A DNA stretch of 64,000 nt from a bacterium (GCA_020444425.1 JAHLLB010000006.1:62001-126000); one strand, 5' to 3'; counted from the first letter of the stretch, positions 18,803-29,320 are shown. Program-made: numbers and translations. The notes: generated from the sequence alone by a model not told the origin.

Positions 18803-20530
18803 CTACAAAAAGTCACTCCAGTCCAACCCCAACGAAATCAATGTGTCCGTTCGATCGCTGGACGATGAACCGTCTTCGAGGAATCGAGCGATTCCGCCTC
18901 GAACCCACAGTCTCATCCCGTCGATGGGGAACAGATCCACCCGTGCGGATGCGCTGACCTGTTCGGTCGAGGTGGTGCGGAAAGGGAATTCGCCGGGTCC
19001 ATGCGTTTCGACCACGGTGACACGTGAACCGGCGTCAACCTGCTTCACACCGGCCAGTGTTGCGCCGAACGCCAGCCACGGCGCGAACCGCCGCTGCGCG
19101 TTCAGACTCAATCCATGACCGGAACCGTCACGTTCGAACGAAGCGGTGTAGCGTGCGCTGGTGAAGACCGTCTCGTATTGCCGGGCGAGATAAAGGCGAG
19201 ATGCGTAAACATTTTGCACCTGCCGCGTTTCATCAATGTCACGGCGGAGTCGGAACGCTCCATCGAAGCGCAGGCTGGATCGGGAGCCGGCGAGGACGCG
19301 CAGGAAAACGGCCTGGCGTTGTTTCGGGTCCAGGTCGCCGGTTTCGGGCTCGGTCCAGTCCGCGGCGAGGCCACCGGATAGGGTTGTGCGCTGGATGGTG
19401 TGGACCAGCGCCAATTGGCCGCCAGTGACACCTCCCGGATCGCTGCCGAAGGCCAGGGTCGGGCGCGCGTGGAAGGTGGCGAAGTCCTGTGTTGCCCGCC
19501 AGCCGCTGGCGACGACATGTGTTTCACCGGTCAGCCTGTTGGCGAACGCGAAGCCGCCACCCATGGCGCCGCTGGATTGAGTCGCGACCTCGCTGTGCAC
19601 CTCCAGGCCGCGGTCAGGGATCTCCACGTCCCAGCCGATACCAACGGTCGAGAACGAGTTATCAGCGAAGCGGAAGCGGGAGTTGTCGACGCTCGGTGAG
19701 ATATCTTCGAGGAATTCTGTCGCGGCGCCAGTCAGGCCGAACTCCCCAAGGTTGAAGGGCACGTGAAGCGTGACATGACCCCCGGCATGGCGTGCGGGGA
19801 GCTGCACGATGTCCACCGTGCGATCCTCGGAATGATCTCCCTGGGTCGCGTAGGGGTAGAGGGGAGCGTCTGCGTTGGCTTGAAACGAGTCGAACTCCTG
19901 CAGCCCCGCCCAGATGTCGACACGGGCCAGCTCCCGGGTTGTGCCGGGGGTGTCGAACGAGCTGGAGACACCCGCGCCTTTCCAACCCCAGCCCTCCTCA
20001 GCGCTGAGGTTCATGCGGATACCACTTCGGGGACGACGCAAGGCGGCGTAGGCATCTGTCGTTGACGACCACGACGGAGTACCGGAAACGGTCCAGCCGA
20101 GTCCCTCATCCACGTGGAAGTCGCCGACGATGATACGGCTGCGGTTGTATGTGGCTGAGAGGGACGCTCGCCAGAGGTCGAACATGTTTCGTTCACCGGT
20201 GTCCCGGTGCATCAGCAACCCGAGCACGATGGGACCACGGTCAACGGTCAGGCGGGCGTAATGGGCGGGATACGGTTCGGTGTCCGGGTTGAGTAACCGC
20301 GCACGGAACTGCGTACCCGTCGGAGTCGATTGCAGCCACTGCCACACCGATTCCTGGTTGTCCCCGGCAACGTCCAGCAGCAGGGAGTAACCGTCCACCG
20401 GCTCGGCCGGAACGAACTCATCCATGATGTAAAGCGAATCCTGGGCGGAGACGGTGGAGAGTGGGTAAAGCAGGCATACCGCGATCAGCAGCGTTGGAAT
20501 GAACTTGATGATGGCGGAAGACCGTTTCAC
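18803..20530 (-). CDS. Predicted outer-membrane beta-barrel protein
   Basis: Signal peptide LLIAVCLLYPLSTVSAQ; alternating beta-strand pattern, C-terminal LGLDWSDFL. A GTG start at 20530 overlaps the upstream TGA (GTGA). Confidence 0.55.
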   Translation of the reverse strand: MKRSSAIIKFIPTLLIAVCLLYPLSTVSAQDSLYIMDEFVPAEPVDGYSLLLDVAGDNQESVWQWLQSTPTGTQFRARLLNPDTEPYPAHYARLTVDRGPIVLGLLMHRDTGERNMFDLWRASLSATYNRSRIIVGDFHVDEGLGWTVSGTPSWSSTTDAYAALRRPRSGIRMNLSAEEGWGWKGAGVSSSFDTPGTTRELARVDIWAGLQEFDSFQANADAPLYPYATQGDHSEDRTVDIVQLPARHAGGHVTLHVPFNLGEFGLTGAATEFLEDISPSVDNSRFRFADNSFSTVGIGWDVEIPDRGLEVHSEVATQSSGAMGGGFAFANRLTGETHVVASGWRATQDFATFHARPTLAFGSDPGGVTGGQLALVHTIQRTTLSGGLAADWTEPETGDLDPKQRQAVFLRVLAGSRSSLRFDGAFRLRRDIDETRQVQNVYASRLYLARQYETVFTSARYTASFERDGSGHGLSLNAQRRFAPWLAFGATLAGVKQVDAGSRVTVVETHGPGEFPFRTTSTEQVSASARVDLFPIDGMRLWVRGGIARFLEDGSSSSDRTDTLISLGLDWSDFL

Positions 20531-21417
20531 GGTGCGACCGGATGTTGCTGCCAGTGCATACCGAATGCATGGCTCCAACCCAACCACGGATGGTAATCGT
20601 ACGCGCCCATGCCGGTCAGCCCGGACCAGCGCAGGGCGAGGCCGAGGTGAATGCGTTCCGGGGCGCTGTCATATCCGGCGCGGATCGCGAGGGCATCCAG
20701 CATCCAGATCTCGGTTCCGGCGCGGACGGTGAGGTCGTGATTCTCCATCCACTCGAGTTCGGCGAGCAACGTGAGCTTGTCGATGGGGGCGTATCGTCCG
20801 GCGAGATGAACGATGCGCGGCGGGTGATCGTCGGCGAACGTCTGCAGCGGAGTGCTGAGCAGGTTCAACGCGGAGGCACCAACGGACCAGTTGCGGGCGG
20901 CATAAAACATGCCCAAGTCTCCGCTGAAGGCGTTGTCGTTGCCGTAGTTCTTTACCTGAACCTGGGTAACCGACAACCCGGCTCCGATTTGCAGGGAACC
21001 CGGCAGGGGGTAGGAAACGTTCAATCCGGCGGTTCGCTCACTGTACAGCGTTTGCCCGAAGCCGGAGAGCCATCCGCCGGCGGTGACGTCTCCGAACGGA
21101 GCGGCGGTGGCCAGCTGAAACCGATCGAATTCCGGCAGGTCAAAAGAGCGGGAGAATCCGGCGCTGACGGTGAAGCCTGTGATCGTCGTACCGGCGGCGG
21201 GGTTCAGGATACGGCTGCCGGCGTGGTAGGGATCGGCGACGGGACTGACCGCTGTTCCCAACTGCAGCAGGGATGGACCCCGTTCCTCGAGCAACGCGGA
21301 TGCTGTGGTCACGCAGACGAGCAGGGAAAGCGTGATCAGGACCGCACATCGACTGGTTCGGAGAAAATTCGGATATTTTGGAATCACATTCCTGACATGA
21401 GCTGACGTTGCGCGCAT
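20527..21417 (-). CDS. PorV/UPF0164-like outer-membrane protein
   Basis: AGSRILNPAAGTTITGFTVSAG...LNVSYPLPGSLQIGAGLSVTQVQVKNYG...AIRAGYDSAPERIHLGLALRWSGLTGMGAYDYHPWLGWSHAFG. Confidence 0.55.
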   Translation of the reverse strand: MRATSAHVRNVIPKYPNFLRTSRCAVLITLSLLVCVTTASALLEERGPSLLQLGTAVSPVADPYHAGSRILNPAAGTTITGFTVSAGFSRSFDLPEFDRFQLATAAPFGDVTAGGWLSGFGQTLYSERTAGLNVSYPLPGSLQIGAGLSVTQVQVKNYGNDNAFSGDLGMFYAARNWSVGASALNLLSTPLQTFADDHPPRIVHLAGRYAPIDKLTLLAELEWMENHDLTVRAGTEIWMLDALAIRAGYDSAPERIHLGLALRWSGLTGMGAYDYHPWLGWSHAFGMHWQQHPVAP

Positions 21418-21741
21418 GGATGGTTCCAGGCTGATTTGATGGTCAAAAGAAGATAACATGTGGCTGACGGGATCACATGGAACCGAACTGGAGCGCGTTC
21501 AACGGGCTCTCTTTTGTTATGGGATAGGAATTCCGCGTACAATTCCGGAATAGTGTAACGGCTTGCTATTGGATCGACGTGAGTTAGATCACAGAAGAAT
21601 CCAGAAAGTTGCAATTAACCGTTATACGAACGCTATCCTTTTGGTTGATGTAGAACTAATTGGGATTTACGGCGTTTGAAATCTCGTGACGAGGGTGCGA
21701 ATCTCTTGACTCAGTGGATTCCAGAGCCGTACGTTTGAGCT

Positions 21742-23208
21742 ATGAAACACCAAAAGTCCAAAACGTTTGCCCGCAACATCCTTGGTGCCGGTGTCCTCGT
21801 GCTGCTGATCAGCTGCACGGACGGGACCCGTACGCCTGTGGATCCGCGGCCGGTTGACGTTGACCTGACAGAGATTCAGGGGCGGGATACGTTGCGTGTG
21901 ATTACACGGAACCACCCGTTGACCTACTATCTCTACAAGGGGACTCGCCGTGGTTTCGACTTCGAGCTGATTCAGAAGTTTGCCGACGAGCAGAACCTGG
22001 TGTTGGAAGTCGTGCTCCCGCCGACGTGGAACGATATGATTCCGTACCTGCTTTCGGGCAAGGGTGACATCATTGCGTCGATGATGACGGTGACGCCGGA
22101 GCGTGACGAACGGATCGACTTCACGCGTCCGTACAAGGACGTGTGGCAGGTCGCGGTCGGTCGCAAGGATGCTCCGCCGCCGCGTACGAAGGAAGAACTA
22201 GCGGGCCGGAATGTGCTGGTTCGGAAGGGTTCATCTTACGATGAGAACCTGCGCGCGATGCGGGACAGCCTTGGAGTGGACTTTAGCGTCCTGTATCACG
22301 ACGAAGTGAACGAAGTGGAAGACCCGGTGCAGCTTGTGGCGAACGGGCAGGCACCGTTGACTGTTGTCGACAACACGATCGCCCAGCTGGAACAGCAGTT
22401 CTATCCGGATCTGCGGATCGGCGCGTCGATGAGTGAACATCAGCAGATTGCGTGGGGCGTGCGTCCCAACGCGCCGGAGCTGCTGGAAGCGTTGAACGAA
22501 TTCCTCGATCGCTATGATCGCAGCGCGTTCTTCAACATCCTCGAGAAGCGATATTTTGAGAGCCCGCAGCGGTTCCGGGTGCATCGCACGCATCAGATGG
22601 CGTTGAACAATGAAGGCCGCATCAGCCGCTTTGACAGTTTTTTCCGTGAAGCGGAATCGGATGTCGGTATTGACTGGCGTCTGCTGGCGGCGCAATCGTA
22701 CCACGAAAGCCGGTTCTATCCGGAGCAGGTTTCGTGGGCCGGAGCGGTTGGCCTGATGCAACTGATGCCGGAGACGGCAGCGACCGTTGGTGTGCAGGAT
22801 CTGTACGACCCGGAACAGAATATTCTCGGCGGCGCCCGGTACTTGCGCCAGTTGCTGGACATCATGTACGAGAATCTCGGTGAGAATTCCGGCGATTTCC
22901 GCAACCAGGTCAGTTTCGCGCTGGCGGCGTACAACGCCGGGCTCGGGCATGTCTTCAACGCGCGCCGGCTGGTGCGTGAACAGAGCGGCAACCCGGACAA
23001 TTGGGAAGAAGTGGCCCAGGCGCTGGTGCTGCTCGAGAAGCCGGAATACTATCGCCGTGACGGTTACGCGTTCGTGCGCGGTGAGCAGGTACGGCGATAT
23101 GTGTACGACGTTCTGCACCGCTACGACATTTTCTGCGACCTGATCGAACGGGTTCCCGCAGAGGAAGATCAGGATCCTGATGAGACGCTGGTGTTGACGA
23201 TGCTGTAG
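21742..23208 (+). CDS. Membrane-bound lytic transglycosylase MltF-like (periplasmic substrate-binding domain + SLT domain)
   Basis: LRVITRNHPLTYYLYKGTRRGFDFELIQKFA ... ESRFYPEQVSWAGAVGLMQLMPETAATVGVQDLYDPEQNILGGARYL. Confidence 0.92.
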   Translation: MKHQKSKTFARNILGAGVLVLLISCTDGTRTPVDPRPVDVDLTEIQGRDTLRVITRNHPLTYYLYKGTRRGFDFELIQKFADEQNLVLEVVLPPTWNDMIPYLLSGKGDIIASMMTVTPERDERIDFTRPYKDVWQVAVGRKDAPPPRTKEELAGRNVLVRKGSSYDENLRAMRDSLGVDFSVLYHDEVNEVEDPVQLVANGQAPLTVVDNTIAQLEQQFYPDLRIGASMSEHQQIAWGVRPNAPELLEALNEFLDRYDRSAFFNILEKRYFESPQRFRVHRTHQMALNNEGRISRFDSFFREAESDVGIDWRLLAAQSYHESRFYPEQVSWAGAVGLMQLMPETAATVGVQDLYDPEQNILGGARYLRQLLDIMYENLGENSGDFRNQVSFALAAYNAGLGHVFNARRLVREQSGNPDNWEEVAQALVLLEKPEYYRRDGYAFVRGEQVRRYVYDVLHRYDIFCDLIERVPAEEDQDPDETLVLTML

Positions 23209-23255
23209 GAGAGGTGCAATCAGGGTGTAGCTCTGATACTGTTCCCGAATGCAAA

Positions 23256-23281
23256 GCCCCGGCTGGTTGACTGGCTGGGGC
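23256..23281 (+). terminator. Hairpin downstream of mltF-like gene
   Basis: GCCCCGGC...GCTGGGGC followed by ATTCTGTTT. Confidence 0.55.
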
Positions 23282-23493
23282 ATTCTGTTTCTGGCAGGCC
23301 GATGTGGCAGTCTGCCTGATTGGCAGAGGGTGACAGATTTCCGAATGTAGTGGGTCTCGCTCTCGAGTTGCCGTTTCTTCCCGTGTGCAGTACCTTTCGC
23401 CGTCTTTTCCGGCACCAGGGCTGAAATGGCCCTGTGTTTGCTATGGAATTGGGAAAAATGCTGCATGAACAGTTTGTCCTGGAGGATGTGACC

Positions 23494-23850
23494 ATGCCGA
23501 CGTACACCTACCAATGCACGGAGTGCGGGCATGCCTTTGATCTGTTTCATGGCATCATGGAAAACGGCACGCGGCCGTGCCCGGAATGCGGCGCGGAAGC
23601 CAAGCGCCGAATCGGTGCGGGAGCTGGCCTGATCTTCAAGGGCAGCGGTTTCTATGAAACCGATTACAAGCGCAAGGGCAAGGGCTCGGATAGCGGCTTG
23701 GTGTCCACGGTCGGAAGCAATGGTCACGAGCACGCCAACGGCGCGGAATCCGGAAACGGGACCGCGAGCAGCAACGAAAGCAGCACGTCCGGCAGCGAAA
23801 CGAAGAAGCCGGAAAGCGTGAAGAAAACGGCGGACACGAAAGCCGCCTGA
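23494..23850 (+). CDS. FmdB-family zinc-ribbon protein
   Basis: MPTYTYQCTECGHAFDLFHGIMENGTRPCPECGAEAKRRIGAGAGLIFKGSGFYETDYK. Confidence 0.93.
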   Translation: MPTYTYQCTECGHAFDLFHGIMENGTRPCPECGAEAKRRIGAGAGLIFKGSGFYETDYKRKGKGSDSGLVSTVGSNGHEHANGAESGNGTASSNESSTSGSETKKPESVKKTADTKAA

Positions 23851-23872
23851 CCGGATCCGATGAACGTCTCGA

Positions 23873-23909
23873 GCCCTGTGCCGTCAGCGATCGGTGCGGG
23901 GCCTTTTTT
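23873..23909 (+). terminator. Rho-independent terminator
   Basis: GCCCTGTGCCG/CGGTGCGGGGC, 11 paired positions (with wobbles), followed by a T run. Confidence 0.8.
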
Positions 23910-24084
23910 GTCGCTGATAGAAAGCGGATAGGGAAACATTCGTTGCCGTCTCCGGGACGTCGTCAGCTGGTTTGACTCCCATCAGCGGCACTCCTACTTT
24001 CCATGCCACGGAAACAACAGACAATTCCGCGATTTAACCGCTTAAAACGGTTTGGTTCGCGGCATAAACACAGGGACTTGAACG

Positions 24085-25605
24085 ATGGATTTTCTGGCAG
24101 AACTCGGCATTCAGGATGTGAACAAGGGTGCATGTTACGGTGACGGTGGCTGGATTGGCGGCGAGGGCCGTGACGAACTGGTCTCGTACAACCCGGCCAA
24201 TGGCGAGCCAATCGCCAAGGTGCAGCAGGCGAATGAAGAAGACTACGAAACGGTGATGGCGAAGGCGACGGAAGCGTTCAAGACCTTCCAGATGGTCCCG
24301 GCGCCGGTCCGTGGTGAGATCATTCGCGATCTCGGCAACGCCCTGCGTGAGAAGAAAGAGCCGCTCGGCCGTCTGGTCAGCCTCGAGATGGGCAAGATCT
24401 ACCAGGAAGGCCTGGGCGAAGTGCAGGAAATGATCGACATCTGCGATTTCGCGGTCGGTCTCTCGCGCCAGCTGTACGGTTATACGATCAAATCGGAGCG
24501 TCCGCGTCACCGGATGATGGAACAGTGGCAGCCGCTCGGCGTGGTCGGCATCGTGACGGCGTTCAACTTCCCGGTGGCTGTGTGGGCGTGGAACACGGCG
24601 CTGGCGACGGTCTGTGGTGACCCGGTGGTGTGGAAGCCGTCCTCGGAAGTGCCGTTGACCGCGATCGCGGTGCAGAACATCGCCAACGACGTCGCGAAGA
24701 AGCACGGTTACGAAGGCATCTTTAACCTCGTGATCGGTAAGGGCCGTGTGGTCGGCGAGCGTTTGATCAACGACAGCCGCATCCCGCTGGTCAGCTTCAC
24801 CGGCTCGACCATGATGGGCAAGCACGTTGGCGAAGTTGTCGGTCAGCGTCTCGGCAGCACCATTCTCGAGCTCGGCGGCAACAATGCGGTGATCGTGACC
24901 CCGTCCGCGAACCTCAAGATGGCGGTCCGCAGCGTGATGTTCGGCGCGGTGGGCACGGCTGGTCAGCGCTGCACCTCGACACGCCGTGTGATCGTGCACA
25001 AGAGCGTGGCGGACAAGTTCATCAATGACCTCGTCTCGGCGTACAAGCAGGTCAAGATCGGTGATCCGCTGGACGAATCGACGTTGATGGGTCCGCTGGT
25101 GAACGAAGCCGCGCGTCAGGACATGGTTCGTGCGCTGGAAACGTTGAAGAGCCAGAACGCCGAGATCATTTACGGCGGCAACATGATCGACGGCAAGGGC
25201 TTCTACGTTGAGCCGACGATCGTCAAGGCGCAGCATGATTGGGAAATCGTGCACCACGAAACATTCGCCCCGATTCTCTACATCCTCGTGTACGAAGATT
25301 TCGAGAACGAGGCGCTGGCGTGGCACAACGAAGTTCCGCAGGGCCTGTCGTCCGCGATTTTCACCAACGACGCGATCGAGGCGGAAACGTTCATGTCGCC
25401 GATGGGTAGCGACTGTGGCATCGCGAACGTGAACCTCGGTACCTCCGGCGCGGAAATCGGTGGTGCGTTCGGCGGTGAGAAGGAAACCGGTGGTGGTCGT
25501 GAGTCGGGATCGGATTCGTGGAAGGCGTATTGCCGCCGTCAGACGAACACGATCAACTACTCGCACGATCTGCCGCTCGCGCAGGGCATCAAGTTCGGTG
25601 ACTAA
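24085..25605 (+). CDS. Aldehyde dehydrogenase, ALDH7-type (aminoadipate-semialdehyde/piperideine-6-carboxylate dehydrogenase-like)
   Basis: VGIVTAFNFPVAVWAWN, FTGSTMMGKHVG, LELGGNNAVIV, GTAGQRCTSTRR, GAEIGGAFGGEKETGGGRESGSDSWKAYCRRQTNTINYS. Confidence 0.93.
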   Translation: MDFLAELGIQDVNKGACYGDGGWIGGEGRDELVSYNPANGEPIAKVQQANEEDYETVMAKATEAFKTFQMVPAPVRGEIIRDLGNALREKKEPLGRLVSLEMGKIYQEGLGEVQEMIDICDFAVGLSRQLYGYTIKSERPRHRMMEQWQPLGVVGIVTAFNFPVAVWAWNTALATVCGDPVVWKPSSEVPLTAIAVQNIANDVAKKHGYEGIFNLVIGKGRVVGERLINDSRIPLVSFTGSTMMGKHVGEVVGQRLGSTILELGGNNAVIVTPSANLKMAVRSVMFGAVGTAGQRCTSTRRVIVHKSVADKFINDLVSAYKQVKIGDPLDESTLMGPLVNEAARQDMVRALETLKSQNAEIIYGGNMIDGKGFYVEPTIVKAQHDWEIVHHETFAPILYILVYEDFENEALAWHNEVPQGLSSAIFTNDAIEAETFMSPMGSDCGIANVNLGTSGAEIGGAFGGEKETGGGRESGSDSWKAYCRRQTNTINYSHDLPLAQGIKFGD

Positions 25606-25710
25606 GTCCCGAACGGGTTGCTACTGCATTATCTTTGCGACACCTTGAACCACGCGCCGGGAGTTCAGGAATGGACTTGCCGGCGCTGGTTGTTTACACA
25701 TGAAAGACCG

Positions 25711-26181
25711 ATGGGCAAGACGACTCCAGAGATCAAGAACCGCAAGGCGTTTCACGATTACCATATCGATGATCGCATTGAAGCGGGCATTATGCTCAGC
25801 GGGACCGAGGTGAAATCGGTTCGGATGGGACGGGTGTCTCTGCGGGACGCGTACGTCGACTTTTCCTCTGGTGAGCCGATTCTGGTCGGACTTTCGATTT
25901 CGAAGTACGACAATCGCGGGTATACGGACCACGGCGTCCACCGTCCGCGCAAGCTTTTAATGCACCGCCGGGAGATCAAACAATGGGCCCGGAAAGTCCT
26001 TGAAAAGGGCTACACCGTGATCCCGTTGCGATTATATTTCAACGACAGAAATTACGCCAAGTTGGAACTCGGTCTCGCCCAGGGCAAGCGCCAGTACGAC
26101 AAGCGCAAGGCGATTGCCGACCGTGAGGCCAAGCGGGATGTTGCGCGGGCAAAGAAGGAGGCGCAATCCTGGAATCGCTGA
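25711..26181 (+). CDS. smpB: SsrA-binding protein
   Basis: NRKAFHDYHIDDRIEAGIMLSGTEVKSVRMGRVSLRDAYV...RKLLMHRREIKQWARKVLEKGYTVIPLRLYFN. Confidence 0.97.
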   Translation: MGKTTPEIKNRKAFHDYHIDDRIEAGIMLSGTEVKSVRMGRVSLRDAYVDFSSGEPILVGLSISKYDNRGYTDHGVHRPRKLLMHRREIKQWARKVLEKGYTVIPLRLYFNDRNYAKLELGLAQGKRQYDKRKAIADREAKRDVARAKKEAQSWNR

Positions 26182-26285
26182 CCAGGGAAAAAGTACTGCC
26201 GCAAGCGGCACAAGGCCGAATCCGGCTCACGGATATTCTTGATCTCATCCGTGACGACAAGAAAGCGTTTCGGAAGCAGTACAAG

Positions 26286-27218
26286 TTGATGCTGCGTTCC
26301 GGGCTGCCGCTTGTTGACACGGTCGCCGCGCATCTCGTGAAATCGCGTGGCAAGGGGCTGCGTCCCGCGTTGACGTTGATGTCGGCGCGTGCGAGTGGGG
26401 TGGAAGGACCGTTGCCGGAGCGTACGCTGATCGCGGCGATGGTTGTGGAAATGCTGCACACGGCGTCCCTGGTGCATGACGATGTCGTCGACAAGGCGGA
26501 CGAACGGCGTGGCCGTCCGACTCTGAATCTGGTGTACAACAACAAGGTCGCCGTCCTTTTCGGCGATTTTATGCTCGCGCGAGCGCTGGATGGGATGTTC
26601 CAGCAGCGCAGCTTCAAGGTGCTCGACCTGTTCAGCGATTGTGCGGTACGGCTGGCGAAGGGTGAGCTTGTTGAAGCGATCCAGGCGCGCAAGCTGACGA
26701 TGGACAAAACCGATTACTTCCAGATGGTGGCGGATAAAACCGCGAGTCTGATCAGCGCTGCCTGCCAGATGGGTCCACTGTCGCTGGAATACGGTGACGA
26801 GTATGTCGAACCGTTGGCGAAGTACGGCGAGCTGGTCGGGATCGCGTTCCAAATCCGGGACGATTTGCTCGACCTCGGTGACGGATCGAAGCGAATCGGC
26901 AAACCGATCGGACTCGACCTCGGCCAGGCGAAACTGACGCTGCCGTTGATTCATACGCTGGAACAGCTGAGCGACGGCCAGCGTAAACAGGTGACAAACC
27001 GGCTGCGCAAGGCGAAGAAGCGTGACAAACGTGGCAAGAGCACCGATTTGCGCGAGATCGTCGAGCTGATCCGTGATCAGGGCGGGATTGAGTATGCCCG
27101 TGATGTTGCCCTCGACTACGCGGTCAAGGCGGGCGAAGCGTTGGACACGCTGCCTGACACGAAGTACCGCGAAGGGTTGAAGCGTTTCGCGATGTTCGCC
27201 GCGGTACGTGACCGGTAG
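26286..27218 (+). CDS. Polyprenyl (all-trans) diphosphate synthase
   Basis: KGLRPALTLMSA, LVHDDVVDKADERRG, FQIRDDLLDLG motifs. The frame is open upstream to about 26169 (LESLTREKVLPQ...), so a non-ATG start is possible. Confidence 0.93.
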   Translation: MMLRSGLPLVDTVAAHLVKSRGKGLRPALTLMSARASGVEGPLPERTLIAAMVVEMLHTASLVHDDVVDKADERRGRPTLNLVYNNKVAVLFGDFMLARALDGMFQQRSFKVLDLFSDCAVRLAKGELVEAIQARKLTMDKTDYFQMVADKTASLISAACQMGPLSLEYGDEYVEPLAKYGELVGIAFQIRDDLLDLGDGSKRIGKPIGLDLGQAKLTLPLIHTLEQLSDGQRKQVTNRLRKAKKRDKRGKSTDLREIVELIRDQGGIEYARDVALDYAVKAGEALDTLPDTKYREGLKRFAMFAAVRDR

Positions 27219-27260
27219 CTGTTGCTGAGCGACACATCCTTTTTTCCGGCCGGAACGATA

Positions 27261-28295
27261 ATGGTTTCCATGAAGCAAGTACCTCGCATTTTTCTGCTCC
27301 TGCTGCCGCTCTTGCTGCTGGTGGCCGGATGCAGCAACCTCCCGATGGAAGAAACCCGTTCCCTGATGGGGACGCAGGTGATCATTACCGTCCAGGATTA
27401 CGACCGCGACCGGCTGAACAGTGAGCAGGCGGAGACGGTGATCGACCGCGCGTTCGAGGAAATCAACCGCATCGAGAACCTCTGCCGCTGGCGGCAGCTG
27501 AAGAAGCTTAACTCGTGGGCAGGCTTCCAACCCAGCGCGGTGGGCAGTGAATTGATCGCGTTGATTGATCACGCGTACCTGCTGGCGGAGGATACGGGCG
27601 GCGCATTCCGTCCGGACCTGGGCCCGTTGACCCGTCTGTGGTCGGTGGGTACCGACAGCGCGCGCATTCCGGTGTACTGGGAGATCGAGGAAGCGCAGGA
27701 CATCATTCGTCAGACTGAATTTACCGTGATCGACACGTCCATGGCGCGATTGGACCCCAGCGGCGCGGCGTTGGATCTCGGTGGTGTGGCGAAAGGGTAC
27801 GCGGTCGACCGGGCGTGCGAAGTGTTGAAGCAGCACGGCATCACCGCCGCGATGGTCTGGGCGGGCGGCGACCTGAAGGTGTTCGGCGACAAGCCGGACG
27901 GCGAACCGTGGCGGATCGCGGTGCGTCACCCGCGCAACCCGGAAGAATTCGCCGCTGTGCTCGAGTTGCATGAGGATGTGGCCGTTGCCACGTCCGGCGA
28001 CTACGAACGCTATTTCGAGATTGACGGCGGCCGGTACCACCACATCATCGACCCCGAAACCGGCTACCCCGGGATCAACTCCATCTCCGCAACCGTGGTG
28101 ACGGAGAATTGTGTTGACGCTGACGCCTACGCCACCGCGCTATTCATCATCGGACCGGAGCAGGGGCTGCTCCTGGCTGAATCGTTCGGTCTTGCCGCGA
28201 TGATCATGAACGAAAAAGGCGGAGAGATCGACGAGGTGCAGACGGGTTCGTTCCGTCGTCTGCGTGCCGCGAACGAGGCGGCGGTCGCACAGTGA
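27261..28295 (+). CDS. apbE: FAD:protein FMN transferase (ApbE)
   Basis: Lipobox LLVAGCSN; TRSLMGTQVIITV...ALDLGGVAKGYAVDRA...GGDLKVFG...YHHIIDPETGYPG. Confidence 0.94.
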   Translation: MVSMKQVPRIFLLLLPLLLLVAGCSNLPMEETRSLMGTQVIITVQDYDRDRLNSEQAETVIDRAFEEINRIENLCRWRQLKKLNSWAGFQPSAVGSELIALIDHAYLLAEDTGGAFRPDLGPLTRLWSVGTDSARIPVYWEIEEAQDIIRQTEFTVIDTSMARLDPSGAALDLGGVAKGYAVDRACEVLKQHGITAAMVWAGGDLKVFGDKPDGEPWRIAVRHPRNPEEFAAVLELHEDVAVATSGDYERYFEIDGGRYHHIIDPETGYPGINSISATVVTENCVDADAYATALFIIGPEQGLLLAESFGLAAMIMNEKGGEIDEVQTGSFRRLRAANEAAVAQ

Positions 28296-29299
28296 GTGAC
28301 GAGCCGGAACACATCGCCGTCATCCGCTTCAGTTCGCTCGGCGACATTGTCACTACCGGACCGGCCGTTCGCGCGTTAAAGGCGCGTTTCCCTGATTCCA
28401 ACCTGGTTTACGTTACCACGACTCCGTACAACGATCTAGCCGCCGCGCTACCTGGTGTGGATGAGGTTGTCGCTTTGCGACGCCGGGGCGAAGGATTTCG
28501 TGAGGATGCGGCACGGCTGGTTGAGATGGGACCGCGGTCGCGTGTGGCCGACCTGCAGGGCTCCTCGCGTAGCGCAAAACTGGTGAAGCTTCTGGATGCC
28601 CATCAGGTCGTGACCGAAAAACCGCCACGTCTCCGGCGAACGTTGCTGTTGGCGACACGTATCCGCTTCGGCGACTTCCTCGCTGTGCCGGACCGCATGG
28701 TTGGGCGGCTGGCGGAGTGGGGAGTGCAGGGCGACGACGGTTCGCTGCAACTGGACATCCCGGACGAGGTTACGTCAGAAGTTGAGCGGCGCTGGGGCGA
28801 CCGGGTTCGCGGCGCGGTGGTGCTGGTTACCGGCGCGAAGCACGAAACGAAACGTTGGCCGGACACCTACTGGCGTGAACTGCTGGACCTGCTACCGCCG
28901 GACAAACCGGTGGTGGTGCTCGGCGGCAAGGGTGAATTTCCCGCCAGTTTCGCCGGTCTCGCGGGAGAGCGCGTGCTTGACTTGACCGGCGCGACGGGCA
29001 TTCTTCAAGCCGCCGCGTTGCTGAAGCTGGCGTCATTGGTGATTTCCGGAGATACCGGTCCGATGCACTTGGCGGTTGCGGCCGGGACACCGTTGGTCGC
29101 GATGTACGGACCGACGGTGCGCGAGTTCGGCTTTTACCCGTACAAACATGACCGGTCGGTGGTGCTCGAACGCAAGCTTGTGTGCCGGCCCTGTTCCGCC
29201 CATGGCTCGGCGCGTTGTCCGTTGGGGCATCACAAGTGCATGCGCGAAATCACTCCGCGCATGGTATCCGACGCCGCCGCGGATTTGAACCTTTGGTAA
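28292..29299 (+). CDS. Glycosyltransferase family 9 (ADP-heptose:LPS heptosyltransferase-like)
   Basis: IAVIRFSSLGDIVTTGPAVRALKARFPDS...VISGDTGPMHLAVAAGTPLVAMYGPT. Confidence 0.92.
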   Translation: MSDEPEHIAVIRFSSLGDIVTTGPAVRALKARFPDSNLVYVTTTPYNDLAAALPGVDEVVALRRRGEGFREDAARLVEMGPRSRVADLQGSSRSAKLVKLLDAHQVVTEKPPRLRRTLLLATRIRFGDFLAVPDRMVGRLAEWGVQGDDGSLQLDIPDEVTSEVERRWGDRVRGAVVLVTGAKHETKRWPDTYWRELLDLLPPDKPVVVLGGKGEFPASFAGLAGERVLDLTGATGILQAAALLKLASLVISGDTGPMHLAVAAGTPLVAMYGPTVREFGFYPYKHDRSVVLERKLVCRPCSAHGSARCPLGHHKCMREITPRMVSDAAADLNLW

Positions 29300-29320
29300 T
29301 TCTTAACCATCTTCGCCTCC

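Noticed and set aside
22231-23733. 500-aa ORF opposite the MltF-like and FmdB genes
   Set aside because: Antisense shadow spanning two real genes and their intergenic terminator.
24034-25566. 510-aa antisense ORF opposite the ALDH7 gene
   Set aside because: Long open shadow frame caused by strong codon bias at high GC; low-complexity translation without motifs.
25606-25710. tmRNA gene next to smpB
   Set aside because: Gap is only ~105 nt and shows no tRNA-like ends or tag ORF.
26052-28043. 663-aa antisense ORF covering smpB, polyprenyl synthase and apbE
   Set aside because: Shadow frame of three well-recognised plus-strand genes; Arg/His/Gln-rich translation with no recognisable motifs.
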